A stretch of 64,000 bases of DNA. Source: Polytrichum commune. Its lineage: Eukaryota; Streptophyta; Polytrichopsida; Polytrichales; Polytrichaceae. Below the pieces are notes generated by a model. The model saw only the letters and a list, made by a program, of their open reading frames with translations. It searched no databases and was not told where the DNA came from. The DNA is taken from the NCBI GenBank assembly GCA_950295325.1, contig OX485804.1, forward strand, positions 1,798,001 to 1,862,000, read 5' to 3'. Position numbers and translations under genes: made by a program. Below, piece by piece: positions 47,001-58,119 of the stretch (the stretch's first letter is position 1; each line of letters begins with the position of its first letter).

Positions 47001-49050
47001 ACTCTAAAACATGACTGGTATGTCTTTCACTCTCTTTCTCTCTCTTGGTTTCCTCTCACTGTGTCTCATTCAGTAGGGTATGTGTGTTAGTCTCAGTAGT
47101 AACCATCTTGCCATGAGATTTGAGTAGAACAATAGTCTTTCGAGAACAATAGTCTTTGAGTAACACAATTGTTTTTGATAACCATTGGCCAATGCATCTT
47201 CAATTCAAGGCAATTCCTTTATTACTTGGTCAATGTTAATTCCAATACAAAACAATTGTTTATTCCTTATCTCCAGATTTAATCATTACTCACAACTTAT
47301 GCAATTAACCATAATCAATCAAGCTATAGTCTTGGTCGCCCTGCACAACCTGCAACAACAACAACCAAGGTAACACACCAGATAATAATTGATAATATTT
47401 ATTTGCACTTCGTACTCAAAGACCTAATCTCTTGACTAATTATCGACTCACACTTCAATTGGAATGAGATTAACTTATGCCTAGGTTTCCTTTATACTCC
47501 AAAGTTAATCCTATTCTAAGTTCATTGAATCTCTCTTATATCTCTCATTTTTCTTCCTAATCAATTGATCAAAAGTGATTTCTCATCACTTCAATTGATT
47601 AAGATTCTCTCCTTAAACTCACTTTTCAAATGATAACTCTAACAGCCTAATATATCAAATTCAACTATGATCTCTTTTCGGCCGCACTATCGTCACCTCA
47701 CTCTTTTCTGCCTCTCTTCTGGTTAACAATAATCATTTCACCTCATGGGCGGCCCTTTGGCCTTACACTTCACCTCAATGTTTAACTTAAGTCTCAACAA
47801 TAGCCCATAGTGACACTATATGTTGATTAACTCTCGGCTCTGACACTTGGCCTTCTGCCCTCTCACAGGGTCCCTCGCTCATAAGTTCCACTCCAGGCTG
47901 ACGCTCAAATTTCCAACTTCTTCTACCACTTGGCCATGGTTCAACTATGTTCTTTCAATTCCTCTGTCCATAGTTTTATGCCTCTTCTCTCCCTCTCGTC
48001 ATTCCTCTCTTGAATTCTATCTTTTCTTCCAGATCTATTTCTCAATTCGACCACAGGTTTCTCTCACAATCGATCGATTTACCCTCTCAGTTTACGAGAC
48101 CAATAGGTGCAACTATATTCCACTTCCCTCCATATGCTCATTGTTACACCAATTTTGATTTACTCGCTGATAATTCTCGCTCTCACTGCGTCTCATTTTC
48201 TCTCAATTCAATCTCACCTTCTTCGGCCAAGAATATAACATAAGCTCGGATTATAAAGGACTCCCCTGCCCATAGTTTGACTCAATTCTTATTTACGTTA
48301 CTCTCATATCTCTATCTCTATATTCCTCGCAACAGCGACTGTTCACTCAATCTTAGCTTCCTTCTTCAACAATGCTCACACTCTTGACTCACAGTTCCTC
48401 TTTACTCAGCCATATTCAATTACTCACACTCAGACGATAGTTACACAATATTCCATCTCTTGCAGTAATCGTCTTCACTTCATTATCATTCCACAATTCC
48501 ATGTACGTCTCTCAATCTCATACTCTCTGTTGTTTCTCAAATTGCTCAACTCCTTTCCCACTTTACTTCCTCCGCAACAGTTCTCATTTCTCATTTCTAT
48601 TCCGATTATAGGTCACTCAGTTATGCTTGTCAATCCATACTCAGATAAATGTAATTGTTTCCACATACTATAGTTTCCAACCTCTCATTCATGTATTCCA
48701 CTCACAACAATAGTTCGACATTGATTCAGCCATCAACAATAATCAAAAAGTAAAATAAACATAAGCAGAGTCTGGCAATCCTGCATTCACTGCTGTAATT
48801 GCTCAGTTTCCTCCTAATATAGTTTCACTATTATCCTCGCACAATCATTGTCGAGGGAGACAAGTCAATTTGTTCTACACTGCGCTCAACAATGATCTAA
48901 GAAATGTCTGCCTTCTTCTCCCGCGCCAGCCCTCTTACGGGAGCGGGGAGACGATGGTAGTTACTGTAACTACCTTTTCTGCCTATAGTTCAATTATTTT
49001 CATCGATCGGGATGAACTTCATCCTACTTCTTCTCTCTAGCCTATGGTTG
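47001..49050. other. 2-kb pyrimidine-rich tract with CAATAGT strings
   Basis: The plus strand is strongly enriched in CTC/TTC and in recurring ACAATAGT or CAATAATC strings (for example near 47129, 47728, 47798, 48160, 48708, 48738 and 48890). The open frames at 47847-48243 are by-products of the biased composition. The internal repetition is too degenerate to define a unit. It could be an aged minisatellite or a retroelement UTR; nothing coding is supported. Confidence 0.4.
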
Positions 49051-49689
49051 AACTATTTTGCCAAAAAATGTGGCTTACACAACTCCCGTATTATATGGTC
49101 CTGATTATAATCACTTATGATGCGTTTTAGTCCAATATTGAGTGACACAATTTGTTTTAATATAGGAAGTTTAACCCTTGTAGCCCTTCTAACAAGGAAT
49201 CCAAAAATGTAATTATATATAGGAAATGAATATATTTTGAAGCATATAATTGCATTAAAAACCTAATTATATGATTTTTTTTAATACAGGTACCATAGGT
49301 CAAACTACCCAACTTTTTGGACTTTTTAATAAAATTTTAACATTGTGAATGAATTATAATTTTAATGGGAGGCAACTATTCGTGGCCTATAATTTTAATG
49401 AGAGGCTTAATAAATATGCAACCCAACTTTTTTTTCATCTCATTTTATTTAATTTGGTCTTTACCCAACTTTTTTTTCATCTCATTTTATTTATATTTGG
49501 TCTTCACCCAACTTTTTGATCATTTTAATTTGATATAATTTGATATAATTTTTACAAAAGCCGTCCTCTAAGCCGTTTTAAGTATGATGCCCCCTGCGTA
49601 TAATATGGGAGTTGCATACCCGGGTCAAACCCAAACACAATAGCATTCCCAAGTACCCAAATGCTAGCCCCATTGTATTGAACCCATAA
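49051..49689. other. AT-rich DNA, possible arm of DUF7869 relic
   Basis: The sequence contains duplicated CCCAACTTTTTTTTCATCTC strings (49423 and 49465) and CCCGGGTCAAACCC near 49620. The last part (from about 49620) resembles 53370-53500, the non-coding arm of the DUF7869 element. An AACACTATATTCG terminus is not found here. Confidence 0.4.
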
Positions 49690-50265
49690 TGAACATAGAC
49701 TTACTAGTAGTTTATTATAATACAAAAATATGCTAATATAATATTAGATCGAGCACAAAAATGTTGGATATTATAAATGGTTGTTCACAACCAAACAACT
49801 TAACTTCTACCAAGCTCTCATAATTTGGCTTGATTCCTCCATGAGGTGAGCAAGGTTGTCTTTTGCCAATGTTCTAAACTTTTGATGGATGGACAATAAT
49901 TATCCACTATAATTTTTCCATCGTTTCCATGCTTTGAACATGGAATTTGTGTCTATCCAAGTTGGACCATGCTCAAAATCCACCCTCCGACAAAAATGGT
50001 GATTTGTATCCCAATTTGTGTAATGACACATCACATCTTCATTTTGTGTTGTTGGTCGGTATTACTCCACTTGAATCTGTTGGAAATGAAGACGAGAAGT
50101 GCAAAATTTGCTTGAGACAAAGCTCTAACCACCCAAAATGGTTTAGCATATGTCTCATCTCCAAGACGCAACACGAGCATATAACCTTCGTGACAATCCA
50201 TTACAACACGGAGAGATAGTTGGGGACGATTACTAGCGGGCCCAACGTAATGGTTGAACATTAGC
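49690..50265 (-). pseudogene. DUF7869 transposase-like gene, C-terminal relic
   Basis: The minus strand aligns with the 3' third of the gene at 53509: NHYVGPASNRPQLSLRVVM against DHYVGPASSRPPPSFRIAV, DCHEGYMLVLRLGDETYAKP against DCHEGYMLILRPGDETYAKP, then W-V-RALS-NF, and the nucleotide similarity continues through the region coding for the PSWVDTDSIFIAWKP part and into the 3' flank. Frame changes near 50080 and elsewhere break the frame, and everything N-terminal of the YVGPA block is missing, lost at about 50265. The catalytic region is therefore gone. It is the oldest-looking of the three copies and is closest to the 53509 subfamily. Confidence 0.8.
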
Positions 50266-50775
50266 ATATTAGACATTGTACATAAGTAGGTTTAATTTAG
50301 GTCGCACTATTCAATAATGGTTATGTAGCAGTCATTTGCTACTTAATTTCTTTGACCAAAACTTGCATTTTCAATTTCCCGTAATATGAATATCTCCTTT
50401 CTCCAATTTTGCCTCATGTTTGGGATGTCCTACAAAAATAATCTTAATTTGAGTTCCTAATGGAGTTGTGCTTTCATTTCTGTATGTTTTAATGTAGATC
50501 ACCACTCTTAATGTGCACATGTTTCAATTTCACACACCATTCCCTAATATTTATGTGATTTTTCCTATGTAAGCAATTCTCATGTATGACCTCAAAAGTG
50601 GAATCTTCAAAAGATTAGTGGGGCTGCAAATGAAATCATCTTTTCTCAAGTTATTTTCTTGCAAAAATAGTATCGCATTCCTCATAAAGAGCTATAGTAA
50701 ATTTTCAAACTCCAATTACATTAAGTACCAATGCAAGGATCTACCTTTTGATTTCAAGGGATATAAAGTTACTAA
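50266..50775. other. intergenic, no gene seen
   Basis: Unique AT-rich DNA between the DUF7869 relic and the hAT-like MITE. The small frame 50582-50779 runs to the TSD of the MITE and has no motif. Confidence 0.4.
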
Positions 50776-50783
50776 GTAGCAAA

Positions 50784-51123
50784 CTCAGGGGGGGCAGTGT
50801 GTTAAAAAGTTAAGGATATAGGTGCGGACAACCACTATTTTATAGGGGGGTATTACTTTCAATTCTCTTCTTTTTTTCACATGCTATCATTATGTAAATT
50901 TCTACTTTGGGTTAATAGAAAAATGGCTTGCATTACTTATATTTCCAAATTATCTATTATTCCATACCCTATAGTACTTTAAAGATGTCCAGTGCCATTT
51001 TTGATACCCTATATTACTCTTAAGTCCATTTATAATTTTTAGCTCCCATGTTTTTAAAATACCCTATCATTTGTTCGCACGTATATTGCTACTCCAACCA
51101 ATGACTACCCCCCCCCCCCCGAG
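50784..51123 (+). mobile_element. hAT-like MITE, copy 2 (8-bp TSD GTAGCAAA)
   Basis: A 340-bp unit from CTCAGGGGGGG to CCCCCCGAG is flanked by perfect GTAGCAAA at 50776-50783 and 51124-51131. It is over 90% identical by eye to copy 1 at 1757-2098. The main differences are homopolymer length at the two ends (longer C-run here, longer G-run in copy 1) and a handful of substitutions. Copies this similar with intact TSDs suggest fairly recent activity. Confidence 0.9.
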
Positions 51124-51131
51124 GTAGCAAA

Positions 51132-51817
51132 GGTTAAAGTTTCTAAGCAATTGAAAATTTAGGAAGGGCTGCCAACCCTTTTGACCCCTGGGTCCCTTTC
51201 TACCGATTTCATAGCCTTTTGAAATTGTTAGATTATAATCTCCACTGCCAATTGCCCTTCCAATTTGTCCACCTTGTTGCTTAATTAGATTCAAATGCAT
51301 CTTATATAGTGAAAGTAAATACCTAATAAACACAAATATAGTTGACTATTTGTCTACAATATTATGTTGCCATTATTAAAAAAAAAAAAATCAATTGTTG
51401 ATTTTAGCATTTGAAGCTCTATTGCAAAGGTAGCTTGAGGGTCAATACTTAATGTCATGTCACCCATGACCAATCACACCAATGGGTTTCAAATACTAGC
51501 AGTCATAGACTCCAAAAAGATTTTACCAAAATAAAATAAAATGGGGAGTCCAAGCTATTGAAAAGTAGTACTTATGTAAATGGAACAGACAATGGAACGC
51601 CATCACTAAATACATAGAAGAGTCTCAACTCCTTCACCTTGACAATATAGCCCTTGATCACAATCTACTCCTAGAGAACAACTTCATCAGGGATACAAAC
51701 ATGAACACTACCCTACCCTCAGTCAACTTGTGCATCAACTTCTCACAATGCAAAGACTATCGATTCATTCGACCTCCGATCAACGCCCACAACCTAATTC
51801 TATAGACATGTAAAAAG
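51132..51817. other. intergenic, with a 27-bp palindrome
   Basis: No gene. The notable structure is ATAGACATGTA-AAAAG-TACATGTCTAT at 51802-51828, which overlaps the start of repeat R copy 2. Confidence 0.45.
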
Positions 51818-52870
51818 TACATGTCTATGTCCTTTATTCAGTCCATTCTAAAAAAAAAAATTAAAAATCCATAAGGGTCCCTAGGATGGCACCTCTATAG
51901 CAAAATTGGCATACATGTGCAAGACCCAAGTATTTGTTGAGGGGATACTTATCTTAGTCATTGATGTTTTTGGGACCCTAAAAAGTATCCTACTTATCAA
52001 AATTTTCCTCCACCATATAGGTAATCACGGATTCCCAAATTGTGCAAATTTAAATTGCACCATATCTATTTATAAGAAGTAGGGGTTTAGTTTTTTTTTC
52101 CTCATGATATTGTAGTGGACTTCCTTGTTTGTTGATGTTTGTCACATAATGGAACCAAGAAAAACGACCAAAGATCTAAGCAATCTAAAGATGGTGTGAC
52201 AGTACGGTTGGGGGAGCTATCAAAATGACAATGGAAAGGGAAAAGTAGCTCAATGTGCTTGGGTGCATGCATGGTAAAGTGGACCAAAATAGTGCTCCAG
52301 TATACTAAAAACATTTCTTCTTCTTTTTTAATATTTTTAGGGGGTGGGCGGTTGAAAGCCCTAAAGTAGTAGCAAAGTGTTGTTTAAATTGGATATTTTT
52401 TCATGATGACCTCTATGACCTTAAATATTTTGAAGTTGGAAGTTTTTTTCATATTTCTTGAATTCATTATCTACTTGAGGGCATCATCACAAAACTTGGT
52501 AGAAAACCACCAATTTGATGTAACTTTATCATATTTTAAACAAATCTTAGGCAATTACTTGTACTGTCTTCTAAAGTATATAGACTTTTCTTGGAATTGT
52601 TTTTGTCATCATAAACTGCTTGACTTTTTAGATCAACATGTTTTTGGAATGTCTATGAATTATTTCTTCACAAAATTCAAAGTTAGTGCATGCTTTCGAA
52701 TTACTTTCACTTGAACCTAAGTAGGGATCATGAGTTGTCCACTTTACCATGCTTGCACCCACTTCTACCAAACCAACCTCCTTTTTCATTTTGCTTGTTT
52801 CGTCCACAACAAACCAAAGTTCATCCACAATGAACCAAATCTTATCCACATTCATTGAAGTCTCATTCAT
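51818..52870 (+). repeat. 1.1-kb dispersed repeat R, copy 2
   Basis: Second copy of 30641-31790, in the same orientation. It lacks the approximately 90-bp insertion and the G-tract of copy 1. Its end lies about 100 bp left of the DUF7869 element that starts at 52977. No protein frame is conserved between the copies. Confidence 0.8.
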
Positions 52871-53508
52871 GTTTCCAACAAATCACCACTATTTTTTGTA
52901 ACATAAGTTAACTTACCCTCCAAAAAGATCTCAACCTGATACATTTAAATACCTAACACAACAATTGAAGACAACAAACACTATATTCGTTAAATTGAGA
53001 CTTTCTCTAGTCTCAAATTAATATATGGATCAAACAACATTCCGTGTTCCGAAACTATATTGAGAATGATCTCAAATATATTATATGTTCTAATATCCCA
53101 AATCTATTATGTGTGGACATAAGCACATGTGGTAGAGCACTCAACACCAACTTCATCTACAAAAACACTTTGGGTAGAGCACTCCAAACTAGTTTCACCC
53201 AAGAAACATATAAAATGATTTCTATTATTAGCATGGTCAATAAAATATAGACATTGCAACATACAAAGTGCATGCAATAAATGCATTTTTCTTCAATGGA
53301 AAATTTAGTCCCAAACTTAATAAAAAAAATGAACTTCACAACTGTATTGAAATATAGTAAATGGATATTCATCCAACCCCAAACAATATAGCATTCGCAA
53401 GTTCTACCCAAACTTTGCCCCAAGTTTGAGGAGCACACATATGAGTAATATATATTCGTCGAATTACATATTACACTATAATCATGCTAACACAATCCTA
53501 CCAACTTC

Positions 53509-56500
53509 TCATTCAACGTGGGTTGCTTCTTCTGCGATCTGAGCAAGGTTGTCTTTTGCAAAAGTTATGTACTTTTGAGGGATGGACACTGATCCACTAT
53601 GATTTTTCCGTGGTTTCCATGCTATGAATATGGAATCTGTATCTACCCAAGATGGACCGTGCTCAGAATCCACCTTCCACCAAAAGTTAGGGTTTGTATC
53701 CCAGCCTGTATAATGCCGAACAACATCTTCATTCCATGCTGTCGGTCGGTAGTACTCTACTTGTATTTGTCGAAAATGAGGGCTGGAAGTTACAAAATTT
53801 GGTTTGGACAAAGCTCTTGCCACCCACACTGGCTTTGCATATGTCTCATCTCCAGGACGCAAAATGAGCATATAACCTTCATGACAATCCACTGCAATGC
53901 GGAAAGATGGTGGCGGACGACTACTAGCAGGCCCCACGTAATGGTCGTCCACATCAAACTCCTCTCGAACCTCTCCATTTCCCAAAAGACTAGCCTCCGA
54001 AGCTTGTACATTGACACGTGTTTGTGGCCAAAACCCATGCCTTAAAGTAAGGGGTGTATCTTGATGAAGGTTTGCCAAAGCGCCACGAACACGTGTCCAA
54101 TATTGTATCCAACTTCCGTAACGAAGCCAACATGATCCACCAACATCCGCTACCCTCAAACTCTCCCAATATTGTATGAAGCCTGATATGCCTTTACAAA
54201 TGTCCTCCAAATTCTTCATGGGTATTGGTTTGCAAGGCTTAGGCTCTCCGTCAGGCAACATCGTCCTTCCTTCTCCATCAACACGCCATACAAGGAGACC
54301 CTCCGGCGGGCTCCAGTCTTGTGATGTGCACAACAACTTGTATTGCATGGCGGGGACACCATCGTCACGCACGTAGAACCAAAATTGTTGTGCCTTCGTA
54401 TGCCCGATCAATCGGTGAGCTCCGCTTCGAATATACGGTTCTATAAATGCCTTGAAGTCTGGAACCTCCTCGATCATATGGGGGATGACGGGAATGTTCT
54501 CCAAATCCATGTACGACTTCATCAACAATGGGATTGTTGGAAAATCCTCCTCGCGCAACTTCATGCTCCACCGCCCAAAGGACGCATCAATATCATCGTG
54601 CGTATGGCCTACCAATAGAAAGGACACAAAAACCTCCTTGAAAATGCCTTTCGCAACCAACAACGACCAATATGCAAAAACATATCTACTTTTATTGTCC
54701 TTCGCACAATTGTCCAATTGGACACGCAGAGTTGGGGGCAACTTCTTGGCAATCACATCTTCACTTGGTGGCTCCGGCAATGAGTGCACGCATACATCTC
54801 TTCCATCCAAGACCGCTTCATATAGAGGTGTTGATCCCGAGTTTTCAAATAACAATCTTGATGAATAGGACGGCGGTTTCTCCAAATCACGTAAAAGCTT
54901 TGCAAATGACCCTATCGTGTGGTTTGAATCCGCCGGATACAAATCAAGAGCATAATGAGCATATTTGACATCACCATGCCCATGTGCAATCATTCCTGCA
55001 AAGGCAACCCAATGGTTTAATATTCAACTATAACACCAAAAAATTCACATGGTGTACATGTATGGCCCCAAGTACAAACCTAAACGCACAAATTTGTGTT
55101 TAGGTAATGCAATGCAATTGTTATCAAAATCACCTGTAACCGAAACAGGAAGCTTAAAAAGGCCGTCCGTGGCTTTGATTCGATTTGCAAAACATGGTGA
55201 GGCTGTTTTGGCATGGTCCATCTTGTCATGGATGATTGTAAGGACTTCCAAAGGCCTGGAGATGGACAAAGCTCTATTTGTGTAGTAATCATTACGGTGT
55301 GCCTCTTGCATGTTCACATGCTTGAAATAGTTCATTTGATGTGCGGCATAGGACTCTGTCCCCATCGTGTGTGCATCTCGAAGGCGTTTCAACTTCTCGC
55401 ATTTGGAACAACGGGCAAATTTGTCGCCTCGTCTTTTTGTGATGTATTCGCTAAAGTGAGATTTTTTGATAGCACTCAGTTTCGACAACGAAATTGGGTC
55501 CAACCCGGCCTTCTCGCCAACTGCGTTTACGTCCAACAATATGTCTTTCCATTTCGTGCCTGTAGGAAGAACCTTCTCCACAACCTTTTCACCGGTTGCG
55601 AGTGTGCGTGTTTTGTGCGGCATTGCATCGGCAAGGGGGACAATGATGGTTGCCAAAGTGGCTGTTGCTTGTCTCGTTGCTTCTCTTGGTTTCTTTAAGC
55701 CCATGTTCCTATGGTGACGGGCACGGCGGCCTTCATTGGCATACGCGGCTTGTCTATAAAATTCCGCTTTCGACACACCATGAATGGTGTACCATGCCGT
55801 ACAACACACGTCTATGCTCTCAAGGGTGATGACCTTGCGACCCGCTCCGTTCACATGTATCGCCCTATGGACATCAAGTTTTTGGTGGATCTTAGACGGA
55901 AATCTCCAAGCCACATTTCTTCACGGATGGCCTTCAATTTATCTCTTGGGAACAATTGGCAACAACGATGTACACAACAATCCTTCGTAGCAACTTCTCT
56001 AATAGACTCCTCACAGAGCAACCTTTGACGTTTACACTTATTTGCAGATGGAGTAGGACGTGTCAATGTTTCGTACTTCCGAAGGCCTTTGCGTGGCCGA
56101 ATGTTTGTTTGGAGCTCCTGTTGGATTTGGACATGTCGTCGCTCATGGTCGCGCAAGCTAACCCCCTCAATTGTCACATTCCTCAACGGCCACCTTCGCA
56201 ACGAGAACCTATGAGTTGGATTGACTTCCGAATGTACGAGTGATTCCAATATAACAACTCCAACGTCCTCGGTGCCAAGGGGGTGTTCATCAATGCAATC
56301 TTGTGGATGTGTGTTACGACAAATACCCTCCGCCACAGCAACTCCACTGTCATTAACAAGTACCACATCCAAATTCACCCATGAAGCTCGTGAAAGCCCC
56401 GCACATTCCACAATGGGGCAAAAAGGGTCAGATGGCGAAGGACTCCCCAAATGACCTTCATCTGCACTGTCATCAAAACTATCCTCCCCGACAATGTCTA

Positions 56501-56597
56501 GCTCATCCCCAGACAGAGATTGGGTGCTGCCCATGTCTTCAGAGAAGGAATCCCCTCTTCCACCAACTCCCTCCATTACGCCTACACACATGCACAT
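53509..56597 (-). CDS. DUF7869 domain protein, probable transposase (one likely frameshift)
   Basis: Exon 1 runs from about 56597 (or the internal Met of MEGVGGRGD, 56573) to 55134; an intron of 138 bp (55133-54996, GTGATT...TTTGCAG) joins VSVTG to MIAHGHGDVKYAHY in frame; exon 2 ends at the stop at 53509. Domains in order are an acidic Ser-rich N-terminus; a Cys-rich basic stretch (KDCCVHRCCQLFPRDKLKAI); a region with CSKCEKLKRLRD (possible Zn site); and the DUF7869 core with KMDHAKTASP, VQLDNCAKDN and GHTHDDIDASFGRWSMKL. The Asp residues of these three motifs are good candidates for an RNase H-like acidic triad (inference). In exon 1 the frame shifts at an A5 run on the coding strand (55879-55883), which looks like a one-base loss, so this copy is probably inactive unless it is an assembly error. 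Total length is about 850 residues. The gene sits in the transposon starting at 52977. Confidence 0.8.
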
Positions 56598-56779
56598 GAA
56601 ACCTCAACAAACATGGACACAATGTAAGGGTCCAAAAGAATCAAATATTGGAAAATGCAAAACATCACGATGAATGGGGACACTGAGGATCAAGACATTT
56701 GCAACACAAATGCAATGTGAGCTCCCAATACTGTGCGCCAGTCCACAAAATGTTCCACAAAATATTTTGGGTGGGAGTT

Positions 56780-57485
56780 TGGGTCGGCCGACCTAAACCC
56801 TGTGGCACCAGGGATTGAGGGCCATCCCCACCTTGCCCGTGGGATAGGGTCGGGTTCCGGTCGACCGACTCAAACCTTGTACAATGATGGGTTGAGGGCC
56901 ATTTAGAATTCCATCACACTGTGGGGAAAACTTTGGGTCGACCGACCCAATTCTTGTCATGGTCAACTACAACCGCCGAAACTGGGGAAGGGGTTTGGGT
57001 CGACCGACCCAAACTTTCAAAGGGTAAACCCACCCACACTCAGAAGGGGTTTGGGTCGGTCGACCCAAACTTTCACAGGGTAAGTCCACCCACACCGGGA
57101 AAGGGTTTGGGTCGGTCGACCCAAACTTTCACAGTGTAAATCCACCCACACTGGGATGAGGTTTGGGTCGCTCGACCCAAACATTACATATGATGGGATA
57201 AGGTTCCTACTCTGTCCGTCCAAACTTTCTGAGTACCTTGGGTAAGGGCCATTAACAATTCGTTCACGATGTGCGAAAAAGTTTGGGTCGACCGACCCAA
57301 ACCTTCTAAAAGGTTTTACGATAAACGCCCACAGTGGGGTAGGGGTTTGGGTCGACCGACCCAAACCTCACAAGGGTCAGAGTAGACCCCCCCCCCCCAA
57401 CACTAGTGAAGGGGTTTGGGTCGACCGACCCAAACCTCACAAGGGTCAGACTGGAACCCGCCAACACTAGTGTCGACCGACGTAT
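56780..57485 (-). repeat. palindrome array upstream of DUF7869 gene (about 11 units)
   Basis: Units spaced about 55-120 bp apart carry 9-bp arms TTTGGGTCG and CGACCCAAA around a variable 2-bp centre (AC, GT, GC). Positions include about 56785, 56850, 56934, 56996, 57050, 57107, 57164, 57284, 57347 and 57416. Spacers share GGGTAA-CCACCCACA and CACAAGGGTCAGA strings. A C-run (57388-57398) lies between two units. By analogy with subterminal repeats of CACTA elements these may bind transposon proteins; their place just upstream of the gene also allows a regulatory role. Confidence 0.85.
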
Positions 57486-58119
57486 AATACAGCGTATAAT
57501 GCGGCATATAATGCAGCGGATATTGAGAGGTGTGTGGAATTTCAGCTCATTGCAAAGTTCACTGCGGACTTGCATGCTGTGGATAGGTCCTCATGAACAG
57601 CAGCGTGAACGAACCTCGAAGTACAGCTCCGACTAAGAGTTCTCTCTACGAATTCAGGAGTGGGAGAAGAGCAAAAAAAAACCAACTTTTGGGGGGTGCG
57701 CCCCTTTATACTATCCACCTCCACTTGCCCGACTTCCTCATTGGATGCCTTTCCCGCCTTGTTATTTCAAACCTCCTGACAGAATTCCCCGTTTTCTGTT
57801 TATTGTAGAAAATGCGCATTTTTCAATGCCCCTCTCATACCCCAGCCGTCATATGATTTAGTCTATGATATTTAATCTTTTTTTGGTTTTGTGTGTATAT
57901 GACATACGACATTGGGAGGAAGGGTGGCGGCCACATTAATTTTTTCAAGTGTCACAACGGTATATTTTAACCAATATGCATACCCAACCACAACTCCATT
58001 CAATGCTTTCAAGTGCAAACCTATTTCGGTGGGGTTGGGGCCATTTGGAGGCTGCAATTATGAGAGAGTTTCCAAGGCTTGAGGCCATTGTCATGATGAA
58101 TAAAATTATTTATTTGTCT
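57486..58119. other. possible promoter side of element, then unique DNA
   Basis: A TATAATGCGGCATATAATGCAGCGGATATT stretch (57484-57522) gives weak TATA-like sites for the minus-strand gene. From 57640 to 58119 I see no gene, terminus or repeat. Confidence 0.35.

Larger units (their letters stand above)
52977..57640. mobile_element. DUF7869-encoding DNA transposon, left end to promoter region
   Basis: The unit starts with AACACTATATTCGTTAAATTG followed by the hairpin GAGACT-TTCTCT-AGTCTC. About 530 bp of non-coding arm separates the terminus from the stop codon of the minus-strand gene. The gene is followed (upstream on its own strand) by a palindrome array at 56780-57485. I find no matching inverted terminus between 57485 and 58190, so the right boundary at 57640 is nominal; the end may have diverged or been lost. 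The terminus at 58191 is in the same orientation and cannot close it. Confidence 0.65.

Noticed and set aside
30641-52870. Repeat R copies as LTRs of a 21-kb element
   Set aside because: There is no reverse transcriptase, integrase or gag similarity between them and no TG...CA ends. The right transposon TIR adjoining copy 1 explains one border.
53599-56599. Many plus-strand frames opposite the DUF7869 gene
   Set aside because: They are antisense shadows of the real minus-strand coding sequence. The same holds for plus-strand frames over 62765-63889.
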